Source of the DNA: Cryptoclostridium sp036644995
GTDB taxonomy: Bacteria; Bacillota; Dehalobacteriia; UBA7702
NCBI GenBank assembly: GCA_036644995.1
Contig: JAVXOZ010000004.1
Span: 62,001-126,000 of the forward strand
DNA length: 64,000 bases
Direction: 5' to 3'
Notes under the pieces: generated by a model
What the model was told of the DNA's origin: nothing
Database searches by the model: none
The model's input: only the letters and a program-made list of their open reading frames with translations
Shown here: positions 1 to 8,173 of the stretch, one piece after another
Layout of the letters: the number at the start of each line of letters is the position of its first letter
Position numbering within the stretch: the first letter of the stretch is position 1
Translations under genes and position numbers: made by a program

Positions 1-1058
1 AAAACATCGGTGAGAAATTCCCTTAAAGCACCGGGACGCTGCGGGAAATTGATAATAAAATAATGCTGTATGCCTTCATATAGCAAGGAACGTTCTTTAA
101 TTTCCTGCATACGGGCTATATCGTTATTGCCGCCGCTGATAATACACGCAACCTTCTTTCCTTTGATTTTATCTTTATAAAATTCCAATGCCGCTATGGT
201 TAAAGCACCGGCAGGCTCCGTAACAATGGCACTGTTGTTGTAAAGTTCCAAAATAGTGGTGCATATTTTTCCTTCGGGCACGATAACTATATCATCCAAA
301 ACTTCTTTGCATATTTCATAGGTTAAATCCCCTACCCGCATAACCGCTGCACCATCCGCAAATTTATCCACGGTATCCAAAGCTGTAACTTCGCCTTTTT
401 CTATGGATAAAGCCATATCCGCAGCACCGGTGGGTTCTACCCCTATAACCTTAGTTGCAGGACGAATGCCTTTCACATAAGAGCCGACTCCCGAAGCCAA
501 GCCGCCACCGCCGATAGCAGCAAAGATGTAATCCATATGCCCTGCATCATCGTTCATTATTTCCAAGCCGATAGTGCCTTGACCTGCAATAACCGAGGGG
601 TCATTAAAAGGATGGATAAAAAACATCCCTTCTTTTTCGCAAAATTCCAAGGCTTTGGCGTTGGATTCATCAAAGGTATCACCCACCAAAACTATTTCCA
701 CACAATCACCGCCAAAACGGTGAACTTGGGCTATTTTTTGTTTGGGAGTGGTAACAGGCATGAATATTTTGCCCTTACAACCCATGGTTTTACAGGAAAA
801 AGCCACACCCTGACCATGGTTACCCGCACTGGCACATACCACACCTTTATCACGATCTTTTTTGCTTAACTGGCTCATTTTATTATAAGCACCACGTATT
901 TTAAAAGAACGCACTAATTGCAAATCTTCTCTCTTTAAAAAAACCTGACAATGGTAACGCTCAGACAATACTTCATTTATCTCCAAGGGTTGATTTTTGG
1001 CAACTCCCTTTAAATCGTGGCCTGCTCTTAAGATATCTTCCAAAGATATTTTCGTCAT
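1..1058 (-). CDS. ilvA: threonine ammonia-lyase (threonine dehydratase), partial
   Basis: PLP-dependent deamination of threonine to 2-oxobutanoate, the entry to isoleucine synthesis or threonine catabolism. The gene runs off the left edge, so its 3' end is missing; about 352 codons are visible. The start is the ATG at 1058, preceded by GGAGGC at a good distance. I see the PLP-lysine motif SFKIRGAYNKM (Lys about residue 53), the substrate loop SAGNHGQG (about 78-84) and the phosphate-binding GGGG loop (about 183-186). The last visible residues (IINFPQRPGALREFL) look like the start of the C-terminal ACT-like regulatory region, as in dehydratases of about 400 residues. It is divergent from the alcohol dehydrogenase gene. 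Biosynthetic versus catabolic role cannot be settled from this fragment. Confidence 0.9.
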   Translation of the reverse strand, partial: MTKISLEDILRAGHDLKGVAKNQPLEINEVLSERYHCQVFLKREDLQLVRSFKIRGAYNKMSQLSKKDRDKGVVCASAGNHGQGVAFSCKTMGCKGKIFMPVTTPKQKIAQVHRFGGDCVEIVLVGDTFDESNAKALEFCEKEGMFFIHPFNDPSVIAGQGTIGLEIMNDDAGHMDYIFAAIGGGGLASGVGSYVKGIRPATKVIGVEPTGAADMALSIEKGEVTALDTVDKFADGAAVMRVGDLTYEICKEVLDDIVIVPEGKICTTILELYNNSAIVTEPAGALTIAALEFYKDKIKGKKVACIISGGNNDIARMQEIKERSLLYEGIQHYFIINFPQRPGALREFLTDV

Positions 1059-1175
1059 AACTTCATCCGCCTCCATACATTAATCTTTATATAATTCTTT
1101 ATTATACCATTTTTTCCTTTATTTTTCTTGCTTACTTTGGCTTATTAGTTTGATATTTTGCACCATTTCCCTCTC

Positions 1176-1204
1176 TTGACAATAAGACCAAATGAAACTA
1201 TAAT
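1176..1204 (+). promoter_or_regulatory. sigma-A promoter for the alcohol dehydrogenase gene
   Basis: TTGACA at 1176-1181 and TATAAT at 1199-1204 with a 17-bp spacer, both perfect matches to the housekeeping consensus. It lies 40 bp upstream of the start codon at 1244. Confidence 0.85.
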
Positions 1205-1243
1205 CAATGTAGAAAATTATAAATTTTTTTATTATGGAGAATT

Positions 1244-2380
1244 ATGAATCATTTTATTGTAAAAACCAAAATATTTTGCGGCGATAAAGCCTTGGAAAAT
1301 ATAGGCAATTTAAAAATAAATAAAGCCTGCATTGTTTGTGATAAATTCGTTGAAGATTCCGGAATGTTAAATGAATTGTTTGCTCTTTTGGAATCTCTTA
1401 ATGTTTCCTATTCGGTTTTTTCCGATGTAATACCGGATCCCGATTATAATATAGTGGCAAAAGGCGTGGCAGCTATTGAAAAAAGCGGCTCCGATGCCAT
1501 TATTTCCGTAGGTGGAGGCTCTGTTTTGGATACAGGTAAATTAGTTGGGCTAATCTACGGCAGAAGCAGTGAATTACCATGCCCTATTTTAATAGAAATT
1601 CCCACAACCGCAGGCACAGGCTCTGAGGTTACTTCTTTTTCCGTTATCACCAACCCGGATGATAATTCCAAATTTCCCATTGTGGACGATGATATGCTGC
1701 CGGATTATGCAATTTTAGATGCCAGATTCACCCAGAGTATTCCCCCATCAGTAACGGCAGATACAGGCTTTGATGTTTTAACCCACGCTTTGGAGGCCTA
1801 TGTTTCCACCGAAGCCACGGTATTTTCCGATGCTTTGGCAGAAAAAGCTATTTCCTTGGTTTGCCGCAATCTCCCCATCGCCGTTAAAGATGGTGAAAAT
1901 ATTGAGGCAAGAACAGCTATGCTCAATGCTTCCTGCATGGCAGGAATTGCCTTTAACCACGCTAAATTAGGGCTGTGCCACGGCATGGCACACGCTTTTG
2001 GGGGGCAATTTCACATTGCTCACGGCAGAGCAAATTCCTTATTTTTACCCGAAGTTATTTCGTTTAACGGTGGCTTAGACCGTGATATTGCCGTTAGCTG
2101 CACACCTATACGCAAAAAATATGCAATAATAGCCAGCAAACTGGGTTTTCAGGCTAAAAATGATAAAGAACTGACACTTTGTTTAGTGGAAACCATTAAA
2201 GAATTACGCAAAATGGTGGATTTACCCCAAAGGGTCAGAGATTTGGGCATAACAGAAACCGATTATATGGCGGCACTTGATATTTTAACAGAACAGGCAA
2301 TGCGGGATTCTTCCACCATCACCAATCCCGTGGCACCGCATATGGCTCAAACAAAAACTTTATTTATCAACGCTTTTTAA
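1244..2380 (+). CDS. iron-containing alcohol dehydrogenase
   Basis: Group III NAD(P)-dependent alcohol dehydrogenase of 378 residues, the usual family length. The dinucleotide-binding motif GGGSVLD is at residues 90-96. The expected metal ligands are present: Asp177 and His181 (FDVLTHALEAY), His246 (CHGMAH) and His260 (HIAHG). The PTTAGTGSEVT segment (120-130) is also typical. It has its own strong promoter and a following hairpin terminator, so it is probably monocistronic. The substrate (ethanol, butanol, a diol or an aldehyde) cannot be assigned from sequence. The protein is cytoplasmic. Confidence 0.9.
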   Translation: MNHFIVKTKIFCGDKALENIGNLKINKACIVCDKFVEDSGMLNELFALLESLNVSYSVFSDVIPDPDYNIVAKGVAAIEKSGSDAIISVGGGSVLDTGKLVGLIYGRSSELPCPILIEIPTTAGTGSEVTSFSVITNPDDNSKFPIVDDDMLPDYAILDARFTQSIPPSVTADTGFDVLTHALEAYVSTEATVFSDALAEKAISLVCRNLPIAVKDGENIEARTAMLNASCMAGIAFNHAKLGLCHGMAHAFGGQFHIAHGRANSLFLPEVISFNGGLDRDIAVSCTPIRKKYAIIASKLGFQAKNDKELTLCLVETIKELRKMVDLPQRVRDLGITETDYMAALDILTEQAMRDSSTITNPVAPHMAQTKTLFINAF

Positions 2381-2420
2381 AAATAATAAAATATTCACAT
2401 CAAAACTTTAGTAAATCATT

Positions 2421-2450
2421 AACCCTCGGCACAACCGCAGAGGGTTTTCT
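2421..2450 (+). terminator. rho-independent terminator after the alcohol dehydrogenase
   Basis: AACCCTC and GAGGGTT pair around a 12-nt loop and are followed by TTTTCT. It sits 40 bp past the stop codon. Confidence 0.7.
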
Positions 2451-2481
2451 ATTATGCAAAATAAAATTAAAAGGAAGTATT

Positions 2482-3786
2482 ATGTCCAACCAGGAAGTAA
2501 CCCATAAAATTTACCAATATAAAAAGCACTTGCCCCTTATCGGTATGCGTATTTTCAAATCTGCAATAGCTGTATTTATTTGCCTTTCCCTTAATATCCT
2601 CAGGGGCAGCAACGGACTGCCCTTTTACTCTGCCATCGCCACTATTTTATGTATGCAGCCCTATGTGGGCAATAGTTTAAAAGTGGCATTAAACAGGGTT
2701 TGGGGCACGATTATCGGGGCAATTTTTGGCTGTGTTATTCTTTTAATAGAAATAAATCTGATACCCCACACCCCGATTATCATTCACTATCTCGTAGTAT
2801 CTTTCACCGTGATTCCCATAATATACACCACAGTTGTGCTGGGGAAAAAAGAAGCCTCCTACATTGCCTGTGTGGCTTTTTTAAGCGTAACCGTTACCAC
2901 CATGGTTGGAACTTCCCCATTCTTTTTTGCCGCAGAACGTGTGGTAGATACCATTATTGGTATTGTAGTGGCTTTGGTGGTTAATGCCTGGCATATACCT
3001 CGGCGAAAAAATAAAAATATTTTATTCATCTCAGCTTTGGATGAAACTTTGGTAACGCCCAACAATACTTTAACGGATTACAGCAAGGTGGTTTTAAACC
3101 AAATGATTCAGGATGGAGTAAACTTTACCGTATCCACCGCCAGAACCCCTGCCTCGCTCATGGTGCCCTTAACATCTGTAAATTTAAAATTACCGGTAAT
3201 TGCCGCCAATGGTGCCTTGCTTTTTGATTTAACCACCAAAACCTATGTAAAAAAGTGGGAATTACCCCATGAAACAGCAAAAACAGTTGCGGATTACTTA
3301 GAATCCCGAGATATACACCCTTTTATCACTGCGGTAATTGATGATGTGCTGATAATATATTATGAGAATTTTGATAACCCAGCAGAAGCTCTGCTTTATG
3401 AGGAAATGCGGTATTCTCCATATCGCAATTATATCAGCCACCCTTTACCCCAAGGCAGAAATGTTATTTATTTGATGACCTTAAATAAAGATGAAGCCAT
3501 TGCCAGCTTAAAGGCAGATTTGGAAAAACAGCCTTTTGCCAAGGATATTTACATCTATTGCCAACCCTCGGAATATCAAGGCTATTCCTATTTAAAAATT
3601 TACGATAAAGACGTATCACGGCGAAAAATGATGCGTTGGCTGCAAAAAGACATAGAAGCGGAAAAAATAATCACTTTTGGCAGCATTGAGGGGCAATACG
3701 ATATTGTGGTTCAGGATAACGATACCAACACCATGGTAAAAACTTTAAAAAATCTTTACGAGCCATTTATTTGGAAAAAACCATAA
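2482..3786 (+). CDS. membrane protein: aromatic acid exporter-like domain fused to a degenerate HAD domain
   Basis: 434 residues in two parts. Residues 1-170 are hydrophobic with about five or six membrane segments and resemble the ArAE/FUSC-type exporter domain (SAIATILCMQPYVGNSLKVA, NRVWGTIIGA). Residues 178-434 resemble a Cof-type (HAD-IIB) phosphatase fold. The catalytic motifs look lost: motif I reads FISALDETL, so the expected nucleophilic Asp is Ala185, and the C-terminal GDGxND-like motif reads FGSIEGQYDIV, without the usual acidic pair. The C-terminal domain may therefore bind a ligand rather than hydrolyse one. The reading frame is intact and no frameshift is needed. Export of an aromatic or organic acid is only an inference from the N-terminal family. 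Confidence 0.65.
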   Translation: MSNQEVTHKIYQYKKHLPLIGMRIFKSAIAVFICLSLNILRGSNGLPFYSAIATILCMQPYVGNSLKVALNRVWGTIIGAIFGCVILLIEINLIPHTPIIIHYLVVSFTVIPIIYTTVVLGKKEASYIACVAFLSVTVTTMVGTSPFFFAAERVVDTIIGIVVALVVNAWHIPRRKNKNILFISALDETLVTPNNTLTDYSKVVLNQMIQDGVNFTVSTARTPASLMVPLTSVNLKLPVIAANGALLFDLTTKTYVKKWELPHETAKTVADYLESRDIHPFITAVIDDVLIIYYENFDNPAEALLYEEMRYSPYRNYISHPLPQGRNVIYLMTLNKDEAIASLKADLEKQPFAKDIYIYCQPSEYQGYSYLKIYDKDVSRRKMMRWLQKDIEAEKIITFGSIEGQYDIVVQDNDTNTMVKTLKNLYEPFIWKKP

Positions 3787-3863
3787 TCTATTGACAGAAA
3801 CACAGTTAGTTGTTATCTTTTAATTAGAAATATTTAGCAATTTGGCATTGGGTAGGTGATTAA

Positions 3864-4598
3864 ATGTTTACCAGATATAAACGTGGATACAAGCGTTATG
3901 GCAATAATACTACAAAAATTATTTGGGCTATACTTATTTTTTGCCTATTGATAATGTGTTTTTGCGGTTATAAAATTTTTGTGGCAACCCAAGAATATAA
4001 CCAAGGAAATAATGTATATGAAAAATTGGCAGAGAATAAAAGCACGGATAAACAAATAGATTTTGCCGCTTTAAGTAAAATAAATTCTGAAATTGTAGGC
4101 TGGATATCCTGTGCGGGGATTGGTTTAGATTACCCCATTGTTAGGGGCGGAGATAACAATTATTACCTTACCCACCTTTTTGACGGCACCAAAAATAAAT
4201 TGGGTTCAATTTTCATGGATTACCGCAACAACCCCGAGTTTCAGGATAAAAACACAGTAATATATGGGCATCACATGAAAAATGGGGCTATGTTTTCCAC
4301 ACTTATGGATTATAAAGACCAGGAATTTTTAAACGACCATCCCAGAATTGAGATAGATACCCCAAATGGGCCGCTTACTATGAAAATATTTAGCGGATTT
4401 ATAGTAAACACCACAGAATTTGAGGCTAAATGCCAATTTGCCAACAATGTGGAATTTATGGAATATATAAATAAAGCCATAGCTCAATCATGTTTTGAAA
4501 CCAGAGTTAATGTGAAGCCAACAGATAAAATAGTGACCTTATACACCTGCTCCTATGAATACGATGGTGCACGTTTTGTGCTGATGGGGGTTATTTAA
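3864..4598 (+). CDS. srtB: class B sortase
   Basis: Membrane-anchored cysteine transpeptidase that attaches surface proteins to peptidoglycan. It has 244 residues with a basic N-terminus and one membrane segment (about 18-40). The catalytic His is in YGHHM (about 136), the Cys is in TLYTC (229) and the Arg is in YDGARF (237). All three fit class B sortases, as does the length. The start ATG at 3864 follows a weak GGTAGGTG site. No LPXTG- or NPQTN-type substrate is recognisable in this window, so the substrate is unknown. A terminator follows directly. Confidence 0.88.
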   Translation: MFTRYKRGYKRYGNNTTKIIWAILIFCLLIMCFCGYKIFVATQEYNQGNNVYEKLAENKSTDKQIDFAALSKINSEIVGWISCAGIGLDYPIVRGGDNNYYLTHLFDGTKNKLGSIFMDYRNNPEFQDKNTVIYGHHMKNGAMFSTLMDYKDQEFLNDHPRIEIDTPNGPLTMKIFSGFIVNTTEFEAKCQFANNVEFMEYINKAIAQSCFETRVNVKPTDKIVTLYTCSYEYDGARFVLMGVI

Positions 4599-4614
4599 AA
4601 ATTTAAAACAAAAG

Positions 4615-4642
4615 GAATGCCCAAAATTTTGGGCATTCTTTT
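4615..4642 (+). terminator. terminator after sortase gene
   Basis: GAATGCCC (4615-4622) and GGGCATTC (4631-4638) form a perfect 8-bp stem followed by TTTT. Confidence 0.85.
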
Positions 4643-4644
4643 CA

Positions 4645-4677
4645 TCTTGTCAAAAAACATAGTTTTTTGGCAAGATG
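4645..4677. repeat. partial copy of the dispersed palindromic element (left hairpin only)
   Basis: A small hairpin (CTTGTCAAAAAAC pairing with GTTTTTTGGCAAG) matching the left end of the 161-bp elements at 5509, 9016, 19541 and 48397. The rest of the element is missing or unrecognisably diverged. It lies directly after the sortase terminator, as the full copies lie next to terminators. Confidence 0.7.
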
Positions 4678-4891
4678 ATAGGCTCAGAGGAAAGTAAACT
4701 CCTATAAGTTATTTTGCTCATTTAAAATAAAACCATACCGGAAATTATAATTGGGCAAAACCTATACCGATTTTTACGGTTTCGGCAAAATACCTATTTT
4801 TTTTACCTTTTTCGATATTTTTTTCTTGCTTTTATTAACATTAAATGGTAGCATTATGCCATATCATTTTAAAAATGAAAGGCAGAAAACA

Positions 4892-5452
4892 ATGAGTGAA
4901 AACAAAAAAGCAATGCCGAACCCCGGGGCTTTGGGGTTATTGGCATTCGGTATGACCACGGTTTTATTAAATCTGCATAATGCAGGGATTGTACCTTTAT
5001 CCATAGTTACCGTGGCAATGGGTATAGCCATGGGTGGCTTGGCGCAAATTATCGCCGGGATATTTGAATTTAAAAACGGCAATACCTTTGGGGCAACCGC
5101 CTTTTCGGCATATGGTCTTTTTTGGTGGTCCTTGGTTTTAATCTGGGTAAACCCTTTCAGTAAAACCATAGCCGCCGCCGATGAACTGAGCATGGGTTTT
5201 TACCTATTGATGTGGGCAATATTTACCTTCGCCATGTTTATAGGCACATTAAAGCACAACCGCTCCTCCCAAACTGTATTTTTAACACTAACTATCCTCT
5301 TTGTGCTTTTGGCAGCAGGTGATTTCACCGGCAGCCACCTTATTAAAACCATTGCAGGCTGGGAAGGAATCCTTTGCGGAGCTTCGGCTATCTACGCTGC
5401 TTGCGGTCAAATAATCAACGGCGAATTTGGCAAAAAAATCCTACCTCTCTAA
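4892..5452 (+). CDS. GPR1/FUN34/YaaH (SatP) family acetate uptake transporter
   Basis: Integral membrane protein, 186 residues from the ATG at 4892 (MSENKKAMPNPGALGLL). The family signature NPGALGLLAFG lies near the N-terminus and about six hydrophobic segments follow. Family members take up acetate or succinate, or carry acetate/ammonium. An in-frame upstream start (4751) would add a hydrophobic 47-residue extension not seen in the family. The start at 4892 has a modest GAAAGG ribosome site and is preferred. No enzyme neighbour fixes the substrate. Confidence 0.85.
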   Translation: MSENKKAMPNPGALGLLAFGMTTVLLNLHNAGIVPLSIVTVAMGIAMGGLAQIIAGIFEFKNGNTFGATAFSAYGLFWWSLVLIWVNPFSKTIAAADELSMGFYLLMWAIFTFAMFIGTLKHNRSSQTVFLTLTILFVLLAAGDFTGSHLIKTIAGWEGILCGASAIYAACGQIINGEFGKKILPL

Positions 5453-5479
5453 AATAATTAAAAACAGCGAGGCAAAAGC

Positions 5480-5505
5480 CCCACAGAAACTTAAGTTTCT
5501 GTGGA
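5480..5505. repeat. duplicated terminator hairpin to the left of element copy A
   Basis: CCACAGAAAC-TTAA-GTTTCTGTGG, a perfect 10-bp stem (5481-5504), nearly identical to the terminator hairpin on the other side of the element (5671-5706) but without its T-run. Confidence 0.75.
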
Positions 5506-5508
5506 GCT

Positions 5509-5670
5509 CAGATTGTCAAAAAACATAGTTTTTTGGCAAGATGCCAGGCTGTTAAGAAAGGCTTAGATTCGGTAAAACTCCCTGAGCAGCGGCTGTGCAG
5601 TGTACATAGATGTACATAAGCAGTGGGTGGGAAGGGATTTTGCCGAATATCAGACTTTATCAACAGACTA
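5509..5670. repeat. dispersed palindromic element, copy A (162 bp)
   Basis: It starts CAGATTGTCAAAAAAC and ends TCAACAGACTA. After a small left hairpin, the arms (GGCTGTTAAGAAAGG.. against ..CTTTATCAACAG; TTCGGTAAAACTCCCT against AGGGATTTTGCCGAA) form a long imperfect hairpin. No reading frame inside looks coding. It is flanked by two copies of the local terminator hairpin. Confidence 0.85.
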
Positions 5671-5706
5671 AGCCCCACAGAAACCTAAGTTTCTGTGGGA
5701 CTTTTT
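5671..5706. terminator. terminator between the acetate transporter and ybaK
   Basis: CCCACAGAAAC (5674-5684) pairs with GTTTCTGTGGG around CTAA and is followed by ACTTTTT. It lies between the convergent genes ending at 5452 and 5875 and is the right-hand copy of the duplicated hairpin around element A. Confidence 0.8.
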
Positions 5707-5781
5707 AATTCTATAAATTGTGGTATAAAATTCATATTTTCAGCGGCAAAAAGATATAGCGGAGGAATATCTTCCGCCACC

Positions 5782-5840
5782 CAGATTGTCAAAAAAAATA
5801 CCACAGCCCTTGGAAATATACCACAAACATTGGCAAGATA
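5782..5840. repeat. variant left hairpin of the dispersed element with a loop insertion
   Basis: CAGATTGTCAAAAAA and TGGCAAGAT are present as in the left end of the 161-bp element, but about 35 bp of different sequence separates them. It lies close to copy A, just past the 3' end of ybaK. Confidence 0.45.
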
Positions 5841-5874
5841 TCACCACCCTTGATAAGGAATCTCCTTGCCAAAA

Positions 5875-6357
5875 TTACACTGTAATATCCTCAAATTTTG
5901 CCTTGATAACTTTTGCCAAGTCTTGGGGTGAACACTTTACCTGAGAGCCCAAACGGCCACCGCTGACATATATCAAATCCAAATCTTCCGCCGCTGAGTC
6001 TATCACTGTGGTGAATTGCTTTTTCATCCCCAAAGGACTGCACCCACCACGCACATAACCGGTTATGGCATTGATATCTTTTACATGTATCATTTCAATG
6101 GATTTTTCCCCCACGGAACGGGCGGCTTTTTTAAAATCCAGTTCTTCGGCAACGGGCAAAACAAAAACAAAATAGTCCTTACTTTTTCCCACAGTAACCA
6201 AGGTTTTAAAGGTTATCTCCAATGGTGCATTGAGTTTTTTTGCCAATTCCACACCATCTGTAAATTCATCGCATTCATAGGTGAATGCCTCATAAGCAAC
6301 TTTGTGCTTATCCAAAAACCGCATAGCATTGGTTTTTACTTCTTTATTTTTAGCCAT
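5875..6357 (-). CDS. ybaK: Cys-tRNA(Pro)/Cys-tRNA(Cys) deacylase, YbaK/EbsC family
   Basis: Trans-editing enzyme that clears cysteine mischarged on tRNA-Pro. 160 residues, normal for the family. Typical features are the N-terminal NAMRFLDKHKVAYE helix, FKTLV, the YVRGGCSPLGMKK motif (about 107-119) and the C-terminal VSGGRLGSQVKCSP segment. The start at 6357 is preceded by GAGGGGG. It stands alone and converges with the transporter gene. YbaK-type rather than ProX-type is inferred from the GGCSPLG motif. Confidence 0.92.
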   Translation of the reverse strand: MAKNKEVKTNAMRFLDKHKVAYEAFTYECDEFTDGVELAKKLNAPLEITFKTLVTVGKSKDYFVFVLPVAEELDFKKAARSVGEKSIEMIHVKDINAITGYVRGGCSPLGMKKQFTTVIDSAAEDLDLIYVSGGRLGSQVKCSPQDLAKVIKAKFEDITV

Positions 6358-6489
6358 GATATCCCCCTCTATTTTTTATTTATTAATGAATAATTACTAT
6401 AATATCTTAAAAACTTATTTGTTTTTACCGAAAAAAAAGCGTATAATTTAAAGCATAAACAGAAAATAAATTTCCCGGAGGAAAGCAAT

Positions 6490-6750
6490 ATGAATGTAGA
6501 AATTACCAATGGCACCATGGAGCAACAGGAGATAGAAGCCTATATACACCATGCCAAAGCAAAATATCCGAACCGCCATATTAAAACATTGGGCATAGAT
6601 ATGGACGGCGAATATGTAAACCTGCGCTATGTATTTGACGATGTGCCTTTTAACAGAATACGCCGCATAACCGGATATTTGGTGGGAGATATGAAACACT
6701 GGAACAATGCCAAATTAGCCGAAGAAAAAGATAGGCTTATCCACTCCTAA
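6490..6750 (+). CDS. small protein resembling the C-terminal tail of anaerobic ribonucleotide reductase
   Basis: 86 residues with a clear GGAGGAAAG ribosome site. The segment FNRIRRITGYLVGDMKHWNN (55-74) resembles the VTGYxxPxxxWN region near the C-terminus of class III ribonucleotide reductase (NrdD), but the catalytic Gly-radical loop and the Cys metal ligands are absent. It may be a stand-alone domain or an eroded duplicate. Intact start, ribosome site and frame suggest it is expressed. The function is unknown. Confidence 0.6.
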   Translation: MNVEITNGTMEQQEIEAYIHHAKAKYPNRHIKTLGIDMDGEYVNLRYVFDDVPFNRIRRITGYLVGDMKHWNNAKLAEEKDRLIHS

Positions 6751-6884
6751 AATCCGAAAAAAATAAATTTTTATGGTGTACAGCACGGCAATTTTAACTA
6801 CAAGATGCTAAGCTTTAGCCAAAGCCTTATAATGGAGAAGAAACCCAAACTGCGGAATTACAGTGTACCCCGATGCACATAAGA

Positions 6885-7222
6885 GTTCGGGGTTCGAGGT
6901 TCGAGTTCGAGGTTCGAGGTTCGAGGTTCGAGGTTTGAGGTTTGAGGTTTGAGGTTTGAGGTTTGAGGTTTGAGGTTTGAGGTTTGAGGTTTGAGGTTTG
7001 AGGTTTGAGGTTTGAGGTTTGAGGTTTGAGGTTTGAGGTTTGAGGTTNNNNNNNNNNNNNNNNNNNNNNNNNNNNNNNNNNNNNNNNNNNNNNNNNNNNN
7101 NNNNNNNNNNNNNNNNNNNNNNNNNNNNNNNNNNNNNNNNNNNNNNNGAGGTTTGAGGTTTGAGGTTTGAGGTTTGAGGTTTGAGGTTTGAGGTTTGAGG
7201 TTCGAGTTCGGGGTTTGGGGCT
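6885..7222. repeat. heptamer tandem array (GGTTTGA/GGTTCGA) interrupted by a 100-N gap
   Basis: At least 35 visible copies of a 7-bp unit. GGTTCGA variants sit at the outer ends and pure GGTTTGA in the middle. The array enters the gap at 7048 and resumes at 7148, so its true length is unknown. The stretch between 6750 and 7490 holds no credible gene; a Cys-less frame through the repeat is an artefact. No spacers are present, so it is not a CRISPR array. Confidence 0.95.
7048..7147. other. scaffold gap (100 N)
   Basis: Exactly 100 N, the usual placeholder length. It falls inside the heptamer array, so the assembly probably broke on the repeat. Confidence 0.98.
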
Positions 7223-7489
7223 TGATAAATTAGCAGTATTTGTACACAAACGGAATCTAATATCTATTTTAATATAGATATTAGATTTTTTTACGTTAAA
7301 TAAATGCTAACCAAGGGGTAGCCTGTTTTTTCATAAATACCCTTTCTTCTCAATACTTAATTATTATTATTTTCAAAAATACAATAGCTCATTCATCATT
7401 GGTTTTTCTTCTATTTTATATTATTTTCAAAATAATAGCAATAAGATTCAATCTATGGTATAATTATATTGTAAAAGGAGGAAGTATCG

Positions 7490-8173
7490 TTGAAATTAGC
7501 CAAAAGATTGACAACGGTGGCAAGCCTAATTCCACCCCATGCAGGAGTGGGAGATATAGGTGCAGACCGTGGTGAATTATCATATTATTTGTTGGAAAAC
7601 TCTATTATTGACAACATCATATTAAGCGATATTTCCATGAACGCTTTAAACAGGGCAGAAGCTTTATTTAAAGATACTCCCTATTTTAGCAAAGTAGATT
7701 TTCGACTGGGTTCAGGATTAACGGTTTTAGAACCCCATGAAGTGGAATATGTGGTTTTGGCAGGTATGGGCGGTCAATCCATCGTGAATATTTTTGAAGA
7801 ATGCCCAAAAATAGCAGCTTCATTAAAAGGCATGATAGTCCAAGCCATGGGCAACACCAAAGCTGTGCGCCGCTATTTGGCAAGCCATAATTTCGCCATC
7901 ACTGCCGAAGAAATGATTTTGGAAGATGGCCACTATTACACCATAATAAAAGCAGAACGTGGCAAAATGGAATTAAGCGAAACCGAAATATACGGCGGCC
8001 CTCTGTTAATCAAAGAAAGCCACCCAATATTTAAAGAATATTTAAAAGAGCAAATGCTCTATCGCCAAAATCTTTTGGCGGAACTGGTGGCAAAAAACAA
8101 AGCCAAACACCGACAAGAGGTCATAAAAACCGAGATAGAATTTATAGAAAATATTCAAAGGGGGATGAAATAA
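7490..8173 (+). CDS. trmK: tRNA (adenine(22)-N1)-methyltransferase
   Basis: SAM-dependent methyltransferase for m1A22 in tRNA, 227 residues. The SAM-binding motif is GDIGADRGELS (21-31) and the family motif VLAGMGGQSI follows at about residues 86-95. The start is TTG at 7490 behind a strong AAGGAGGAAG site. The stop overlaps the start of the next gene (TAATG), so the two are translationally coupled. trmK-nif3 pairing is common in Firmicutes. The C-terminal third is helical and Lys/Glu-rich, as in the family. Confidence 0.92.
   Translation: MKLAKRLTTVASLIPPHAGVGDIGADRGELSYYLLENSIIDNIILSDISMNALNRAEALFKDTPYFSKVDFRLGSGLTVLEPHEVEYVVLAGMGGQSIVNIFEECPKIAASLKGMIVQAMGNTKAVRRYLASHNFAITAEEMILEDGHYYTIIKAERGKMELSETEIYGGPLLIKESHPIFKEYLKEQMLYRQNLLAELVAKNKAKHRQEVIKTEIEFIENIQRGMK

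Noticed and set aside
6885..7222. CRISPR array or tRNA T-loop remnants (GGTTCGA is T-loop-like)
   Set aside because: The unit is 7 bp without spacers, and no acceptor or anticodon stems can be drawn around it.
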